Of a DNA stretch of 64,000 nucleotides, positions 48,140 through 57,027 are shown in pieces. A program made the translations under genes and the position numbers. Source of the DNA: Catalimonadaceae bacterium JC749 (GTDB lineage Bacteria > Bacteroidota > Bacteroidia > Cytophagales > Cyclobacteriaceae); the NCBI GenBank assembly GCA_021730635.1, contig JAJNNC010000001.1, positions 1,054,001 to 1,118,000 on the forward strand, read 5' to 3'. How positions within the stretch are numbered: the first letter of the stretch is position 1; each line of letters starts with the position of its first letter. The notes under the pieces are model-generated. The model did not search any database, was not told where the DNA came from, and was given only the letters and a program-made list of their open reading frames with translations.

Positions 48140-51097
48140 TTAGTTTAATTGATCATAATGCTGTGCCAGTAAAGCCTTGTATTTGTCTGCTTCCTCCGGA
48201 TAGCCAGCAGCTTGGTAATAGCGGGCAAACTCGTTAAAAGCGTAGAGACCAATGGCCTGCTCTCTCTGATACAGCGGGTTTTCATGATCCGCTAAGTAGG
48301 TGAGCAGTTCATCGTATCGCTGTGTCAGGGTATCAGCAATATGGTCAGCCTGAGATTTTTCACCTAATTCCAGCCATAAACCCGCCGTTTGAATACTGGC
48401 CACATCATAAGGCAGCGTGTCATCAGGCATCACCTCCAGGCTTTTGTGTAAGGTCGCTTTGGCCTTGTCAAACTGCGCCTCTTTGATCAGGGCGTCAGCC
48501 AGGATATTAAAATTCATGCGCTGGTTTTGTACATACATCAGGTAATACCCATGATAATAAGTATCCGGATTATCCAATCCACGCCAGGCAAACTGATGCA
48601 TCATCCGCTCATACATTTTTTCCGTATCTACCAGGGTCTCTTCCGGGTCGGGATTTTCAAAAGGCACCAACCTGAAAGTGTCTCCCTCTTGTACGACAAA
48701 ATTGCTTATATCCAAATTGATACTCCGTAAAGAAGTCGTATTAAAGTAGACAGGGCGTGTCCACCGGCTGGTATCTACCAGGTCCAGCAACAACAGGTCT
48801 TTCTTCTCCAATCCGCTTCCTGTCAGTTGCCAGGTGATACGCTTGTGGATGCCCGGTTCTTTTCCGGAAGGAACTATCTTATTTTGAATAAGCTCACTGG
48901 TGTCTACATTAAAATAAACAGATTGTGCGGGAATGGTATTGATCTTTCCTGTTTGCGTACGCACCTGTAAGGCAGGGCTGTTCTGCTGTATTAATTTCAG
49001 ATATTGGCTGGCATTGATGGCCCCCTGTATTTTGGAATTTTGAACGTAAGGAATATAATCATTCAACCCACCCTGCCTGTAATGTTCCATGGTTAAAGAA
49101 AGCGGCACCGGTGCCGAATCATACAATGGCCGCTTCATCTGTTCAATATACCAATCCACATTAGAAAAAGAAGTTACCAATACCCGCACGTCGGTACGAA
49201 AACCTTCTACATGCTGCACATACCACAGCGGATAAGTGTCATTATCTCCTCCGGTAAACAGAATGGCATTTGGATCACAGGAGGCCAGCATATTCCGGGC
49301 TGCATCCACGGAAAAATAGCGGCCGGAACGGTCATGATCATCCCAGTTTTCTGTTACTAGCAATACGGGAACTATCAGGCAACCCAAAGAGGCCAGCACT
49401 GCTTGGTGCCAGGTATGGCGCTTCCACCAATGGGCTATCATGGCACTGATACCCATTACGCCTATTCCTATCCACAGAGAAAAGGTGTAGAAATTACTGA
49501 CATACACATAATCCCGCTCTCTGGGTTCAGCAGGAGGGTTATTGGTATAGATGACCAACGCGATCCCTGTCATAAAGAACAAAGAGGCCAGTACGGTAAA
49601 ATCCTTTTTACTCTTCCTGTATTGAAAAAGCAAACCACCTACCCCCAGAAGTAGTGGCAACATCCAATAATTATTACGGGCCTTATTTTGAGCCAACAAT
49701 GCAGGAACCTTTTCCCATCCTTCTAATGGAGATAGCCAGTCAGCATTTTGCAGGTCACTGGCACGCCCGGCGAAGTTCCACAGGAAGTAGCGCCAATACA
49801 TATGCCCCAACTGATAGCGGAACAGAAAAGTCAGGTTATCCAGGAAAGTAGGTTTTTCTCCTTCCTTCAGGTCTGTCCACTGCCGGTAGAGTGCCGGATG
49901 ACCCGGGTCCTGGCTATATAAACGAGGTAATAAGGTTTGTGCCTCAGCATCATAGCGGTACTCAAGTTTATGATCTTTGACTATATATTGATCTCCCTGG
50001 GGCGTATAAATAGCTTTGCCCTGCTCCTGCCCTTCTATTTCCGCTGTAAAATCAGGCCCATACCATAAAGGTCTGCTAGGATATTGCTCCCGGTTGAGGT
50101 AGCCTATAAAACTAACAATGTTGTTGGGATCATTCAGGTTGATGGCGGGATCCTCACTGGCACGAATGGGAATCAGGAAGTAGGAAGCATAACCGATAAA
50201 AACAAAGGCGATCACCAGCAAAATAATGTTAAGTGCTACTTTCATTTTCCGCTGTGAATCATAAATACCATAACCTAGAGCACCAAAGAAGAGAAAGCAA
50301 AACAATACAAGGCCACTACCGATAGGAAGTCCTACCACATTTACCAAAAAGATATCTAATTGAGCGGCGATGTTTCCGCTAAAACCCAGACCGTACAGCA
50401 CGCAACCTAAAATACCTAATCCGGCAACAAAAGCCAGAAGGATACCCTTAAGATTGAAATGCTCGTATTTTTTACCATAGTAAATAATGGCTAAGGCCGG
50501 GATTACCAGCAGGTTTAAAATATGCACCCCTACGGATAATCCTATCAGATAGGCAATCAGTATTAACCACCGCTGGGCTTCAGCAAAGTCTGTCAGCGTT
50601 TCCCACTTTAGCATGGCCCAGAAGCAGAAAGCAGAAAAGAGGGAAGCCATGGCATAAATTTCTGCCTCTGTCGCTGAAAACCAGAAGCTATCGGTAAAGG
50701 CAAAGGCCAAAGAACCTATCAGGCCACTACCCATCAGCACTGCCATCTCCCAGGATGTTTCCGCTCCCTTTTTTACGCTTAAGAGTTTTCTTCCTAACAG
50801 GGTAATGCTCCAAAATAAAAACAGTATAGTGAGCCCACTACAAATTGCGCTCAACACATTGAGGCAGTAAGCCACCTGCAAAGGATCGCCATACGATAGA
50901 AAGGAAAACAATCTTCCCAGTAGTAAGTACAAAGGAGCCCCTGGTGCATGTGGCACGCCCAAGGTATACGCCGTGGCAATATACTCACCACAATCCCAAA
51001 AACTGGCAGTAGGTTCTGCGGTTTGTATATAAACGAAGGTAGCGATCAGAGCAGCTATCCAGCCGGTAAGGTTATTGAGCCTGGTGTAGGAGTTCAT
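48140..51097 (-). CDS. DUF2723 family membrane protein (TMEM260-like, putative O-glycosyltransferase)
   Basis: A 985-residue inner-membrane protein. The N-terminal half has about a dozen helices with the family signature TASFWDCGEYIATAYTLGVPHAPGAPLYLLLGR, and a periplasmic loop with AIYTPQGDQYIVKDHKLEYRYD. The C-terminal half is soluble, with GGDNDTYPLWYVQHVEGFRTDVRVL and helical repeats near the end. The membrane part has the GT-C fold of protein O-mannosyltransferases; the human relative TMEM260 is an O-mannosyltransferase. A role in periplasmic protein glycosylation is therefore plausible but inferred. It is transcribed away from a DUF2306-like gene upstream on the same strand (47 bases). 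Confidence 0.9.
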   Translation of the reverse strand: MNSYTRLNNLTGWIAALIATFVYIQTAEPTASFWDCGEYIATAYTLGVPHAPGAPLYLLLGRLFSFLSYGDPLQVAYCLNVLSAICSGLTILFLFWSITLLGRKLLSVKKGAETSWEMAVLMGSGLIGSLAFAFTDSFWFSATEAEIYAMASLFSAFCFWAMLKWETLTDFAEAQRWLILIAYLIGLSVGVHILNLLVIPALAIIYYGKKYEHFNLKGILLAFVAGLGILGCVLYGLGFSGNIAAQLDIFLVNVVGLPIGSGLVLFCFLFFGALGYGIYDSQRKMKVALNIILLVIAFVFIGYASYFLIPIRASEDPAINLNDPNNIVSFIGYLNREQYPSRPLWYGPDFTAEIEGQEQGKAIYTPQGDQYIVKDHKLEYRYDAEAQTLLPRLYSQDPGHPALYRQWTDLKEGEKPTFLDNLTFLFRYQLGHMYWRYFLWNFAGRASDLQNADWLSPLEGWEKVPALLAQNKARNNYWMLPLLLGVGGLLFQYRKSKKDFTVLASLFFMTGIALVIYTNNPPAEPRERDYVYVSNFYTFSLWIGIGVMGISAMIAHWWKRHTWHQAVLASLGCLIVPVLLVTENWDDHDRSGRYFSVDAARNMLASCDPNAILFTGGDNDTYPLWYVQHVEGFRTDVRVLVTSFSNVDWYIEQMKRPLYDSAPVPLSLTMEHYRQGGLNDYIPYVQNSKIQGAINASQYLKLIQQNSPALQVRTQTGKINTIPAQSVYFNVDTSELIQNKIVPSGKEPGIHKRITWQLTGSGLEKKDLLLLDLVDTSRWTRPVYFNTTSLRSINLDISNFVVQEGDTFRLVPFENPDPEETLVDTEKMYERMMHQFAWRGLDNPDTYYHGYYLMYVQNQRMNFNILADALIKEAQFDKAKATLHKSLEVMPDDTLPYDVASIQTAGLWLELGEKSQADHIADTLTQRYDELLTYLADHENPLYQREQAIGLYAFNEFARYYQAAGYPEEADKYKALLAQHYDQLN

Positions 51098-51144
51098 ACA
51101 AAAAAAATAAGAGTGAACACTAACACCAAAATAAAAAAAATCAG

Positions 51145-51840
51145 CTATTCACCTATCATTTCAGAAGCCGGATTCTTATAGGTTGGCCACTTTTTTTTGG
51201 TGCCATACTGCTTTTGGAAATAAAAAATTAAGGGTACACCGATGACTGCAGGCAGCAACCAGCCAAGAATTCCCAATGGTGTGGGTACCACATTTACCAG
51301 AAAGGCAGTCAGTGCCGCTATGTAAGCGCCCGTGATCCGTCCTATGTGATACAGGATCCAGTTGTTGCGGCTTTTCATTACTTTTTTTCCGGTGAAAATG
51401 CTCGCATCTTCTAAGATTTGCGATAGAAGGAACAAGGTAAAGATAATGAGCACAGGCACGAATGCAAGGTTTTGGGGGTAAAGCCACACCAAGGCAACGA
51501 CTAAAAATCCTACTAACAGTCCTGAGAATATCCATAAGCCCATCCAATCCTGTCTTTCAGCTTTGTTTTTCTGCTTCCGCATCCATTTCAATCCCTGTAA
51601 ACCCGTAAAGGTGGAATAGCCTGTCAGCATTCCTACCATAAAAAGAAAAGGGTTAAAGCGATATAAGGAAAGCAGCAAAGCGCTCACCGCTGTGATTAAC
51701 ATCGCATTGTAAAAAATTTTGCCACTCATCCGGTGCACTTTTCCTCCTTTTTTAGTTAAAAAAGGAACGAGGCCTATGGTAAGCGAAGTAAATCCTGCCA
51801 TTACGTGGAGGAATAATAGGAGTTTCACGGCAAATTCCAT
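51145..51840 (-). CDS. DUF2306-like membrane protein
   Basis: A 231-residue protein with about six helices. Its start (LLLFLHVMAGFTSLTIGLVPFLTKKGGKVHRMSGKIFYNAM) matches the pattern of the smaller DUF2306 protein at 38512: helix with His, KG, HR.SGK and second helix. The rest (FTGLQGLKWMRKQKNKAERQDWMGLWIFS and RNNWILYHIGRITGAYIAAL) is specific to this longer type. Histidines inside helices suggest haem or quinone binding; no function is established. It is 47 bases upstream of the DUF2723 gene. Confidence 0.75.
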   Translation of the reverse strand: MEFAVKLLLFLHVMAGFTSLTIGLVPFLTKKGGKVHRMSGKIFYNAMLITAVSALLLSLYRFNPFLFMVGMLTGYSTFTGLQGLKWMRKQKNKAERQDWMGLWIFSGLLVGFLVVALVWLYPQNLAFVPVLIIFTLFLLSQILEDASIFTGKKVMKSRNNWILYHIGRITGAYIAALTAFLVNVVPTPLGILGWLLPAVIGVPLIFYFQKQYGTKKKWPTYKNPASEMIGE

Positions 51841-51992
51841 TATTTCTGCTATTAGGTTGACCTTTCAAAGGTAATGATGGGCAGGTGAGTGGAGAATTAA
51901 AGTTGACTCAACCGTTGTTTATAATACCTGAATCGCCGAAACAACCAGATGAATAAGCCTGGATTTGGCATTTTTCAACAAGAAAAAGCGCT

Positions 51993-52859
51993 ATGGAAAA
52001 CTATCCAAACTGGCTAAACCGCAGAATATACCCTTTTAATACAAATTTTTTGGACCTTCCTATGGGAAAAATGCATTATGTGGACGAAGGTCAGGGAGAA
52101 ACTATTGTGATGTTGCATGGGAATCCGGACTGGTCTTTTTCTTTCCGCAAATTGATCCGCGAACTTCATAGTGATTTTCGCTGTATCGCTCCTGATCATA
52201 TCGGCTTTGGTCTTTCTGACAAACCCGCCGACTGGTCTTACCTCCCACAGGATCACGCCAAAAATTTTGAAATGCTTGTCACTGCCCTCAACCTCAAAAA
52301 TATAACCCTGGTTGTTAACGACTGGGGTGGGCCCATTGGTCTCTCTTATGCACTCCGGCATCCTGAGCAGGTAAAGCGGCTGGTCATTCTGAATACCTGG
52401 ATGTGGCCGGTCAACAGTGACTGGCTCTTTCAGGGTTTTAGCAGACTGATGGGCAGTGCGCTGGGAAAATGGCTGGCCATCCATCAAGACTTTTTTGTAA
52501 GAGTGGTTGTTCGCACAGCCATCGGCGATAGAAAAAAGTTTTCTCCTGGCATTTTCACCCACTACCGAAAACCTTTAGAGCATCCCCAGGACCGGAAAGG
52601 AAGCTGGATGTTTTCTAAACATCTGATCGAATCGAGCCAATGGCTGAAAAGCTTGTGGGCGCAGCGGGATAAAATTAAAGACAAGCCCGCTTTTGTCTTT
52701 TGGGGCCTGAAGGATCTAGGCTTTCGGGAGAAAGAACTTAAAGTATGGGAAAACTTATTGACGCAAAAAAAAATCTTTCGTCTGAAAAGAGTAGGACATT
52801 TTCCACAAGAGGAGCGGGGGCATCGACTGGCGCTTGAATTAAAAAACTGGATGCTTTAA
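51993..52859 (+). CDS. haloalkane dehalogenase-like alpha/beta hydrolase
   Basis: Alpha/beta-hydrolase of 288 residues whose catalytic residues match haloalkane dehalogenases. HGNPDWSFSFR has the halide-binding Asn, the nucleophile elbow is VVNDWGGPIG with Asp and the halide-stabilising Trp, the acid is probably Asp in FVFWGLKDLG, and the His is in RVGHFPQEE. Dehalogenases use Asp here where esterases use Ser. The physiological substrate is not known; many family members from non-polluted habitats have uncertain roles. Monocistronic, facing rsgA. Confidence 0.87.
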   Translation: MENYPNWLNRRIYPFNTNFLDLPMGKMHYVDEGQGETIVMLHGNPDWSFSFRKLIRELHSDFRCIAPDHIGFGLSDKPADWSYLPQDHAKNFEMLVTALNLKNITLVVNDWGGPIGLSYALRHPEQVKRLVILNTWMWPVNSDWLFQGFSRLMGSALGKWLAIHQDFFVRVVVRTAIGDRKKFSPGIFTHYRKPLEHPQDRKGSWMFSKHLIESSQWLKSLWAQRDKIKDKPAFVFWGLKDLGFREKELKVWENLLTQKKIFRLKRVGHFPQEERGHRLALELKNWML

Positions 52860-52926
52860 CCTGCATTAAACAAAACTGACCCGGAATGCCGGCAGCGGAG
52901 GCAGGTATTTGTTATTTTGGCAAGTA

Positions 52927-53850
52927 TCAACGATGACTATCTTCATCCGCCAGCATACTGAGGTAATTATAATACCGGGTTTGGGCGATTTCGCCGGCTT
53001 CTACTGCTTCAAGCACTACACAACCTGGTTCGTGGGTATGGGTACAATTATAAAACTTACAGGCCCCTAACAAGGCACGCATTTCCGGAAGGTAATGGCT
53101 CAGTTCTCCCTCATTGATATCCATCAATCCCAGTTCCTTAATACCCGGCGTATCAATTACAAAGGTATGCTGATCCAGTGAGAACATTTCTGCATAAGTT
53201 GTAGTATGAACCCCCTTATTGGCAAAAGTGGAAACTTCAGCCGTTTTCTGCTGAATACTGTTATCCAATTGGTTCAGTACGGTAGATTTCCCTACCCCTG
53301 AATGACCGGACAGCAAGCTGGTACGCTGCTGCAACAGTACTTTCACCCGATGAATATCTTCTTTATTTAAGGCTGTAATGGCTGAACAGGTATAGCCGAT
53401 ACTTTCGTAAAGCTCCATCAACTCTTGTTGCATGGCTTTCTGCTCGTCATCCAGCAAATCTGTTTTATTAAAAATAAGGACTGCCGGAATGCGAAAGGAC
53501 TCTGCAGAAACCAGAAAACGATCGATAAAACCCAGAGAGGTTCGGGGAAACACTAAGGTGACCACCAGCACCGCCTGGTCTATATTGGCGGCAATAATGT
53601 GACCGTACCGCGTCTTACGGGTCGACTTCCGGATGATATAATTCTCTCGAGGAAGAATATCAGTGATAACGCCGGTGTTTTCTACCTCATCTTCCACTTC
53701 CATGATCACGCGATCGCCTACTGCGATGGGATTGGTTACCTCAAGTCCTTTGATCTTGAATTTTCCTCTCAAACGACAGTCATAGGTATTTTCTTCGTGG
53801 GTCAGCACCCTGTACCAGGATCCTGTAGACTTCATCACTTTGCCTTCCAT
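52927..53850 (-). CDS. rsgA: ribosome small subunit-dependent GTPase A
   Basis: Circularly permuted GTPase that binds the 30S subunit late in assembly and checks its decoding centre. The 307-residue protein has an N-terminal OB domain, then the permuted motifs: G4 LIFNKTDLL, G1 LSGHSGVGKSTVLNQL and G3 VIDTPGIKELG. The C-terminal zinc knuckle is CKFYNCTHTHEPGC. All are intact. It follows waaA by 3 bases, so the two are co-transcribed. Confidence 0.97.
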   Translation of the reverse strand: MEGKVMKSTGSWYRVLTHEENTYDCRLRGKFKIKGLEVTNPIAVGDRVIMEVEDEVENTGVITDILPRENYIIRKSTRKTRYGHIIAANIDQAVLVVTLVFPRTSLGFIDRFLVSAESFRIPAVLIFNKTDLLDDEQKAMQQELMELYESIGYTCSAITALNKEDIHRVKVLLQQRTSLLSGHSGVGKSTVLNQLDNSIQQKTAEVSTFANKGVHTTTYAEMFSLDQHTFVIDTPGIKELGLMDINEGELSHYLPEMRALLGACKFYNCTHTHEPGCVVLEAVEAGEIAQTRYYNYLSMLADEDSHR

Positions 53851-53853
53851 AAG

Positions 53854-55101
53854 CTATACCAGGTTTTTTTGAATATAATTGATAATCACTTGGGTAGCCC
53901 CAGTATTTTCAGAAACATAACTTCTACAAATGTCGGCAACCTCTTTTCTTTTTTCTTCATCCCGGAGGAATATCAGAAATTTATGTCTCAGTTCTTTGGT
54001 ATCTCCTATCGTGAAGGCAGCACCTAGTTTTAACAACGCATTAGACTCATTAAAATGCCGGTAGCTTTTATTTCCGAAGAAAATAGGCATACCGAAGGTG
54101 GCCGGTTCCAGAATATTGTGCAAGCTCTTCCCGAAAGCGCCTCCCACATAAGCAAAATCTCCATATTGATACAAAGAAGTGAGCATACCGATATTGTCAA
54201 TGAGCAACACCCTGTAATTAGAAACCGTATTTGGTTTGGCTTTCGAGAAACGCACCGTTTTATAAGGAATATTTTCTTCTATCCTTTCCAACTCTGTTTC
54301 TTCAATATGATGAGGGGCTACAATAAACTTTATCTCATCTACAAATTCTCGCATGAATGGGAGCAGCACGTTAAGATCGGCGGGCCAACTGCTGCCAATG
54401 ACCATCACTTTTTCATCCTGCTTGAAGAGCTTGGCCAGTTCTATCTCCTCCACCTGACGACAAATAGCCGCCACACGGTCGAAGCGGGTATCACCTGCCA
54501 GCATGACATTGCGGATGCCCATGGATCTTAATAATACCGCTGATCGCTCATCCTGCACAAAATAATAATTGATTAACCGCAATATATTTTTGTAATAACC
54601 ACCATACCAGCTAAAAGGAAGTGAATGAGGCCTGAATACGGCCGAGATAGAAATAGCTGGAATTCTTCGTTGTTTCAGTTCATTCAAGTACCCGAACCAA
54701 AACTCATACTTGACAAAAAAGGCGACATCCGGTTTGATCAAACGGATAAACCTGCGGGCATTGATTTTTCCATCCAGCGGCAGATAACATATAAAGTCAG
54801 CCATTGCATAGTTTTTTCGCACCTCATAGCCAGAAGGAGAAAAAAAAGTAAGCACTATATGGCTCTGAGGGTATATTTCTTTTAACCGCTCTATAACAGG
54901 CCGTCCCTGCTCAAATTCGCCCAAAGAGGCACAATGAAACCAGAAAGTTTTTTCATGGTTGGAACGGCTGGCTGCATACTGCTGAATTTGATTAAAAAGC
55001 CCTTTTTGCCCCTCCACAAACTTTCGGTTTTTAGCGGAAAAAGGCACAGAGGCCCAAAGCCCGGCTCTCAGCAGTAGTAAAAAAACACGATATGCGAACA
55101 A
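53854..55101 (-). CDS. waaA: 3-deoxy-D-manno-octulosonic acid (Kdo) transferase
   Basis: Adds Kdo from CMP-Kdo to lipid A, an inner-membrane glycosyltransferase (GT30) of lipopolysaccharide synthesis. 415 residues. The N-terminal hydrophobic helix (FAYRVFLLLLRAG), FWFHCASLGEFEQGRPVIERLK, KPDVAFFVKYEFWFGYLNELK and the GT-B donor site NILEPATFGMPIFFGNKS are all standard. The start is TTG at 55101; the open frame extends a little upstream without any ATG. A terminator of the preceding gene lies within 60 bases upstream, so it has its own promoter. rsgA is 3 bases downstream. Confidence 0.95.
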   Translation of the reverse strand: MFAYRVFLLLLRAGLWASVPFSAKNRKFVEGQKGLFNQIQQYAASRSNHEKTFWFHCASLGEFEQGRPVIERLKEIYPQSHIVLTFFSPSGYEVRKNYAMADFICYLPLDGKINARRFIRLIKPDVAFFVKYEFWFGYLNELKQRRIPAISISAVFRPHSLPFSWYGGYYKNILRLINYYFVQDERSAVLLRSMGIRNVMLAGDTRFDRVAAICRQVEEIELAKLFKQDEKVMVIGSSWPADLNVLLPFMREFVDEIKFIVAPHHIEETELERIEENIPYKTVRFSKAKPNTVSNYRVLLIDNIGMLTSLYQYGDFAYVGGAFGKSLHNILEPATFGMPIFFGNKSYRHFNESNALLKLGAAFTIGDTKELRHKFLIFLRDEEKRKEVADICRSYVSENTGATQVIINYIQKNLV

Positions 55102-55123
55102 GATTATAGGTTTTATTGGCTCA

Positions 55124-55156
55124 TAAAAAAAGCTCTTCTCATGAAGAAGAGCTTTT
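55124..55156 (-). terminator. intrinsic terminator after the peroxiredoxin gene
   Basis: An 11-bp perfect stem (AAAAGCTCTTC at 55128-55138, GAAGAGCTTTT at 55146-55156) with loop TCATGAA. On the minus strand it is followed by a T-run (A55124-55131 on plus), 23 bases after the peroxiredoxin stop; it may work in both directions. Confidence 0.85.
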
Positions 55157-55178
55157 GCTATAATGATTCAAACGTTTG

Positions 55179-55817
55179 TTAGCTCTTTTTGTTTTTAGTA
55201 AGGTATTCTGCCACCCCTTCTTTGGTTGCTTTCATCGCCTCTTGCCCTTCTTCCCAGTTGGCAGGGCAAACCTCACCATGTTTTTCAACATGTTGCAGGG
55301 CTTCTACCAGGCGAAGTGTTTCGTCAATATTTCTTCCCAGCGGTAAATCGTTGATGGTTTCCTGACGAACTTTTCCTTCCTTATCAATCAGGAAAGTACC
55401 CCGATAGGCAACGGGTGTTCCCTCAAAATACAACTCTCCTTCTTCATCATAGGCATACTCACCGGCCAAGACACCATATTTCTGAGCGATCACTTTGGCA
55501 GCGTCAGCTACAATGGGATACGTTACCCCTTCGATACCGCCTCGCTCTTGGGGTGTCATCAACCAGGCCAGGTGCGTTTCTTCTGTATCACAAGAGCAAC
55601 CTACTACGGCTACATCCCGTCTTTTAAACTCCTCTAATTTTTCCTGGAAAGCTAGAATTTCTGTCGGACAAACAAAGGTAAAGTCTTTTGGATAAAAGAA
55701 AAATACTACATATTGGTTACCAATATATTGCTCCAAAGAAAAGTTCTCAACGATTTCTTCGCCGTTAACAACGGCGGGTGCATTAATAAATGGAGCTTTT
55801 TTTCCTACTAATGACAT
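55179..55817 (-). CDS. 2-Cys peroxiredoxin (AhpC/Prx1 type)
   Basis: Thiol peroxidase reducing hydrogen peroxide and organic peroxides, cytoplasmic. The 212-residue protein has the peroxidatic Cys in YPKDFTFVCPTEILAF, the resolving Cys in GEVCPANWEEG near the C-terminus, and the conserved Arg in AYRGTFLIDKEG, as expected for typical 2-Cys enzymes. The C-terminal extension is long, which suits a sensitive, inactivation-prone enzyme. The gene is 47 bases downstream of the interrupted Fur-family gene, suggesting an operon in which a peroxide sensor once controlled it. Confidence 0.95.
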   Translation of the reverse strand: MSLVGKKAPFINAPAVVNGEEIVENFSLEQYIGNQYVVFFFYPKDFTFVCPTEILAFQEKLEEFKRRDVAVVGCSCDTEETHLAWLMTPQERGGIEGVTYPIVADAAKVIAQKYGVLAGEYAYDEEGELYFEGTPVAYRGTFLIDKEGKVRQETINDLPLGRNIDETLRLVEALQHVEKHGEVCPANWEEGQEAMKATKEGVAEYLTKNKKS

Positions 55818-55864
55818 AGTTAAAATTTATTAGGGTTTTATGGTTAAAAATCTGGTTTACTTAT

Positions 55865-56314
55865 TCAATTTTCATGTACTTCCTTATCCGGATCGATTTT
55901 ATATCCACTGATCTGCACGTGAACCTGTTGAATCCGGAAGTTTTCAATATTCTTACTGCTAAAGTATTGCTGTATCCACTGATCCAGCGCTGCATCATAA
56001 TAGTCGCTGATTTCATTCGTTTGTGTACAGTAAATATGGTGATGCTGAACCGTACGTACCTCATAACGCCTGTGCCCTTCTGCTGTAAACACACGATTGG
56101 CTAGTCCGCTAGTCACAAACGTGTCCAGGGTTTTATAAACAGTCGCTAAAGAAATACTGGGATTTTCAGGTTTCACCAGTTCATATACCGCTTCAGCCGT
56201 AGGATGTTGTTTCTCAGCCTAGTATAAAGCATCATAAACAACCATCCGCTGCTGGGTGGCTTTCAACCCTACCTCAAACAGTTTTTCTTTGATATGTTGC
56301 AGGTGCTGACGCAT
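55865..56314 (-). pseudogene. Fur family (PerR-like) regulator interrupted by an in-frame TAG
   Basis: Peroxide- or metal-responsive repressor. The full frame runs from ATG 56314 (MRQHLQHIKEKLFEVGLKATQQRMVVYDALY) to the stop at 55865, but codon 32 is TAG (56219-56221). After it the frame continues with AEKQHPTAEAVYELVKPENPSISLATVYKTL, the wing-helix, and the dimerisation domain with the His-rich VQHHHIYC. The total of 149 residues is normal for Fur proteins. The family's CxxC reads CTQT, so the structural zinc site is not complete; this occurs in some Bacteroidota members. One change C-to-T (CAG to TAG) would explain the stop. A partial product from GTG 56176 would lack the N-terminal helices. 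Confidence 0.85.
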
Positions 56315-56344
56315 ATTTGGCGCAAAACTAGTTATTATTTTTAT

Positions 56345-56359
56345 TAAGAAAAATTCTTA
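56345..56359. promoter_or_regulatory. candidate Fur/PerR box
   Basis: TAAGAAAAATTCTTA (15 bases) has the 7-1-7 inverted layout of Fur/PerR boxes with one mismatch. It lies 31 bases upstream of the interrupted Fur-family gene's ATG, where an autoregulatory site is expected. Confidence 0.4.
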
Positions 56360-56545
56360 TATAAGATATATTACCTTATCAACTTAGCAGTAACCAAGGC
56401 ATTTCATTGAAAGTTCACTAACATTTTGATATTATTTTATGAATTTATATAGTTTCCTTTGACTTCCTGGATGCTCTTTTAAGCGTTTGGTAGTTTCTAA
56501 AGCTACCTTTATACCCTATATAAATCTTAAAAAATATTTCATTAT

Positions 56546-56561
56546 TACGAATTAATTCGTA
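56546..56561. promoter_or_regulatory. BlaI-type operator 1
   Basis: TACGAATTAATTCGTA is a perfect 16-bp palindrome, 65 bases upstream of the BlaI start. The same TACGAA/TTCGTA arms recur in a second site at 56603-56618. Confidence 0.65.
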
Positions 56562-56568
56562 GGAAATC

Positions 56569-56599
56569 TTGACTTTTCAATGATAACCCTTTACCATTG
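56569..56599 (+). promoter_or_regulatory. predicted promoter of the BlaI-M56 operon
   Basis: TTG at 56569-56571 and TACCATTG at 56592-56599 (one mismatch to TAnnTTTG) are 20 bases apart. The pair lies exactly between the two palindromes, so a repressor bound on both would enclose it. Confidence 0.45.
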
Positions 56600-56602
56600 T
56601 AC

Positions 56603-56618
56603 TACGAACATATTCGTA
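56603..56618. promoter_or_regulatory. BlaI-type operator 2
   Basis: TACGAACATATTCGTA has perfect 6-bp arms TACGAA/TTCGTA around CATA. It ends 7 bases before the BlaI ATG, and it shares its arms with operator 1 57 bases upstream. Confidence 0.65.
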
Positions 56619-56625
56619 ATAAATA

Positions 56626-57027
56626 ATGAAAGAAGTAAAACGTATTAAACCTTCCGACAATGAATTGTCCATCTTACAGGTGCTATGGGCACTAGGTCCC
56701 AGTACCGTTAGGGAAGTCAACGATAGGCTTAACCAGCAAAAACCTACGGGGTATACCACTACCCTCAAACTGATGCAGATTATGTACGATAAAGGGTTAT
56801 TAACGCGAACTTCCGAAGGTACTAAAGGGCGTTCGCATATTTACTCTCCTACTGTTAAAGAATCTCAGGTGAGTACCCATCTGCTGGATAGTTTTATACA
56901 ACGGGTATTTCAGGGTTCTACTGCCAAGCTGGTTATGCGGGCGCTGGGAAGAGACACAACTTCTCCAGAAGAGATCGCACAGATCAAACAATTTTTAAAT
57001 GAATTGGACAAAAATCAATCTTCATGA
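56626..57027 (+). CDS. BlaI/MecI/CopY family transcriptional repressor
   Basis: Winged-helix repressor of 133 residues: KPSDNELSILQVLWALGPSTVREVNDRLNQQKPTGYTTTLKLMQIMYDKGLLTRTSEG, then a C-terminal dimerisation and cleavage region. In the known systems the M56 sensor triggers proteolysis of BlaI. Two TACGAA...TTCGTA operators lie in front of the gene. It overlaps the M56 gene by 4 bases (ATGA), so the sensor and repressor are translated together. Confidence 0.95.
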   Translation: MKEVKRIKPSDNELSILQVLWALGPSTVREVNDRLNQQKPTGYTTTLKLMQIMYDKGLLTRTSEGTKGRSHIYSPTVKESQVSTHLLDSFIQRVFQGSTAKLVMRALGRDTTSPEEIAQIKQFLNELDKNQSS

